DNA from: Bradyrhizobium sp.
GTDB lineage: Bacteria > Pseudomonadota > Alphaproteobacteria > Rhizobiales > Xanthobacteraceae
NCBI GenBank assembly: GCA_025960445.1
Contig: JAICIT010000094.1
Coordinates: forward strand, 1 to 7,949
Length of the DNA: 7,949 nucleotides
Direction of reading: 5' to 3'
In this document: positions 6,980-7,949 of the stretch, piece after piece
How the letters are laid out: each line of letters starts with the position of its first letter
Numbering within the stretch: the stretch's first letter is position 1
Translations under genes and position numbers: made by a program
Notes under the pieces: model-generated
Seen by the model: the letters and a program-made list of their open reading frames with translations, nothing else
The model's database searches: none
What the model was told of the DNA's origin: nothing

Positions 6980-7309
6980 TGTGATCGCGGCCGGCAGCCC
7001 TGCCCGCCAATGGGGCTGGAAACAGCTAGACCGAGCTACCATCTCCAACACGGTTAATGCCGTCGATTCAGGCGAACTGGAACGATCCTGCTCCCGTCGG
7101 GGTTAAAATCGGCCCCTAGTGGCCGGTTCCACCGCGGTTCCCTAGGGTTCGGTGGGTTGGCTTTAGGCCCGGCTTTGGTGTAAAGCGTATGGTGCGTTGG
7201 GCTGTTAAGCGTGAATCCGCCGGCGGTAGTTGTTGCAGTAAGGGCTTGATCTAGCTAACAGAAACGGGCTTGGAAGGGTGAAATCGCCAAGGTGATGCTA
7301 ATAATCACA

Positions 7310-7342
7310 TTGACCGACCCGGAGCGCATTTAGACCTATAAA
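7310..7342 (+). promoter_or_regulatory. Possible dxs promoter
   Basis: TTGACC at 7310-7315 is a good -35 match, and TATAAA at 7337-7342 is the best -10-like hexamer in the gap. Their 21-base spacing is longer than the preferred 17, so the pair may not work together. If used, transcription would start about 100 bases before the dxs ATG. Confidence 0.25.
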
Positions 7343-7415
7343 TCAGGCTTCGGCCTACTCAGGTGCGTCCGGCGTCTGGGTTTTCGCTGCGCGGGGGATT
7401 GCGCAACCAACTTAC

Positions 7416-7434
7416 GTCGGAAACTTGTCCCGAC
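7416..7434 (+). promoter_or_regulatory. Hairpin just upstream of the dxs start
   Basis: GTCGG (7416-7420) and CCGAC (7430-7434) form a 5-bp stem with a 9-base loop, ending 15 bases before the dxs ATG. It would place a small structure next to the ribosome-binding region, where no strong Shine-Dalgarno is visible. Chance occurrence is possible. Confidence 0.25.
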
Positions 7435-7449
7435 AGGCAAAATTGGAAC

Positions 7450-7949
7450 ATGGCTGTGACCGTATTTAGCAAGACGCCGCTTCTCGACACCATTCGGACA
7501 CCAGACGACCTGCGCCGGCTGAAGGTGGACCAGGTTCGGCAGGTTGCCGACGAGCTTCGTCAGGAAACCATCGATGCGGTTTCTGTTACCGGTGGCCATT
7601 TCGGAGCCGGACTGGGCGTCGTGGAATTGACGACGGCGCTGCATTACATCTTCGACACCCCGCGCGATCGGCTGATCTGGGATGTCGGGCATCAGGCCTA
7701 TCCGCACAAAATTTTGACCGGCCGTCGTGATCGGATCCGCACATTGCGCACGGGCGGCGGTCTGTCCGGTTTCACCAAGCGAACCGAAAGCGATTACGAT
7801 CCGTTCGGCGCCGCTCATTCCTCTACCTCGATTTCCGCCGCCCTCGGCATGGCCGTGGCGCGTGACCTCTCGGGCGGCAAGAACAATGTTATCGCCGTAA
7901 TTGGCGACGGCGCCATGTCGGCCGGGATGGCCTACGAGGCCATGAACAA
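7450..7949 (+). CDS. dxs: 1-deoxy-D-xylulose-5-phosphate synthase, 3' end cut by the window edge
   Basis: 166 codons are visible of a protein normally about 630-640 residues long. The ATG at 7450 gives [15 protein letters not shown], the usual alphaproteobacterial N-terminus, although the ribosome-binding site is weak. Family motifs follow in order: [12 protein letters not shown] (H50), [16 protein letters not shown] (H81), [21 protein letters not shown] cut short as FGAAHSSTS (H123), and [16 protein letters not shown] (residues 151-166), whose GDG aspartate D153 binds magnesium for thiamine diphosphate. The enzyme condenses pyruvate with glyceraldehyde 3-phosphate to form DXP, the first and rate-controlling step of the MEP pathway to isoprenoids, and DXP also feeds thiamine and pyridoxal synthesis. 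It acts as a cytoplasmic dimer. xseB lies upstream, as in many proteobacteria, but behind an unusually long gap. Confidence 0.96.
   Translation, partial: MAVTVFSKTPLLDTIRTPDDLRRLKVDQVRQVADELRQETIDAVSVTGGHFGAGLGVVELTTALHYIFDTPRDRLIWDVGHQAYPHKILTGRRDRIRTLRTGGGLSGFTKRTESDYDPFGAAHSSTSISAALGMAVARDLSGGKNNVIAVIGDGAMSAGMAYEAMN

Larger units (their letters stand above)
6882..7449. other. Noncoding gap between xseB and dxs
   Basis: About 570 bases hold no plausible gene on either strand: frames are broken by frequent stops and show no family similarity. The first 130 bases are very GC-rich. From about 7040 to 7345 the sequence is less so and is dense in short dyads: CGGCC-CCTAGT-GGCCG at 7110-7125, CCACCG/CGGTGG at 7129-7155 enclosing the palindrome CCCTAGGG (7139-7146), and GTGAT/ATCAC at 7292-7308. 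GGCTTT is repeated at 7159 and 7171. A UUCG-capped stem (AGGC-TTCG-GCCT) lies at 7345-7356. This could be a decayed gene, an unrecognised small RNA, or a long dxs leader. It does not match the RNase P, SRP or tmRNA features I can recall. Confidence 0.6.

Noticed and set aside
7121..7165. GGTTC-containing stretch as a tRNA T-arm
   Set aside because: The sequence after GGTTC does not give the GGTTCGANTCC pattern, and no acceptor or anticodon stem can be built around it.
7336..7818. Minus-strand open frame of 160 codons opposite the start of dxs
   Set aside because: It is antisense to the highly conserved dxs N-terminus and has no family features.

Overview
The window is ordinary GC-rich bacterial chromosome. 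It most resembles an alphaproteobacterium of the Hyphomicrobiales, probably the Bradyrhizobium/Rhodopseudomonas group. That placement comes from memory of how the Dxs N-terminus, the Gly/Tyr-rich secreted protein and the HDAC-xseB-dxs neighbourhood look in that group, not from a search. I see no phage genes, insertion sequence, CRISPR array, tRNA or rRNA.

Layout, left to right. The window opens inside a plus-strand CYTH-CHAD gene (1-1311), whose start lies outside. Converging on it is a small minus-strand gene for a secreted Gly/Tyr-rich protein (1424-1795) with a strong Shine-Dalgarno site. Upstream of that, also on the minus strand, is a VOC-fold ring-cleaving dioxygenase gene (1955-2901). 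It is broken by a one-base deletion near 2112, which removes the frame carrying its predicted third metal ligand. A 137-base divergent promoter region separates it from a plus-strand crotonase-family gene (3039-3800). The rest is on the plus strand: a secreted 5'-nucleotidase/metallophosphatase (3858-5528), a histone-deacetylase-family amidohydrolase (5625-6554), xseB (6630-6881), a noncoding stretch of about 570 bases, and the first 166 codons of dxs (from 7450 to the window end).

How the genes relate. The nucleotidase would act in the periplasm, freeing nucleosides and phosphate. XseB is the small subunit of exonuclease VII, and Dxs makes the first committed intermediate of the MEP isoprenoid pathway. 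In E. coli xseB and dxs flank ispA in one operon. Here the ispA position holds no open gene, only a stop-rich sequence with several small dyads and a possible dxs promoter. The crotonase lacks both classical hydratase glutamates but keeps a Pro-Glu-Gly motif typical of peroxisomal-type enoyl-CoA isomerases. I found no new multi-gene system. The best leads are the dioxygenase frameshift, the xseB-dxs gap, the atypical crotonase and the dyads in two intergenic regions.
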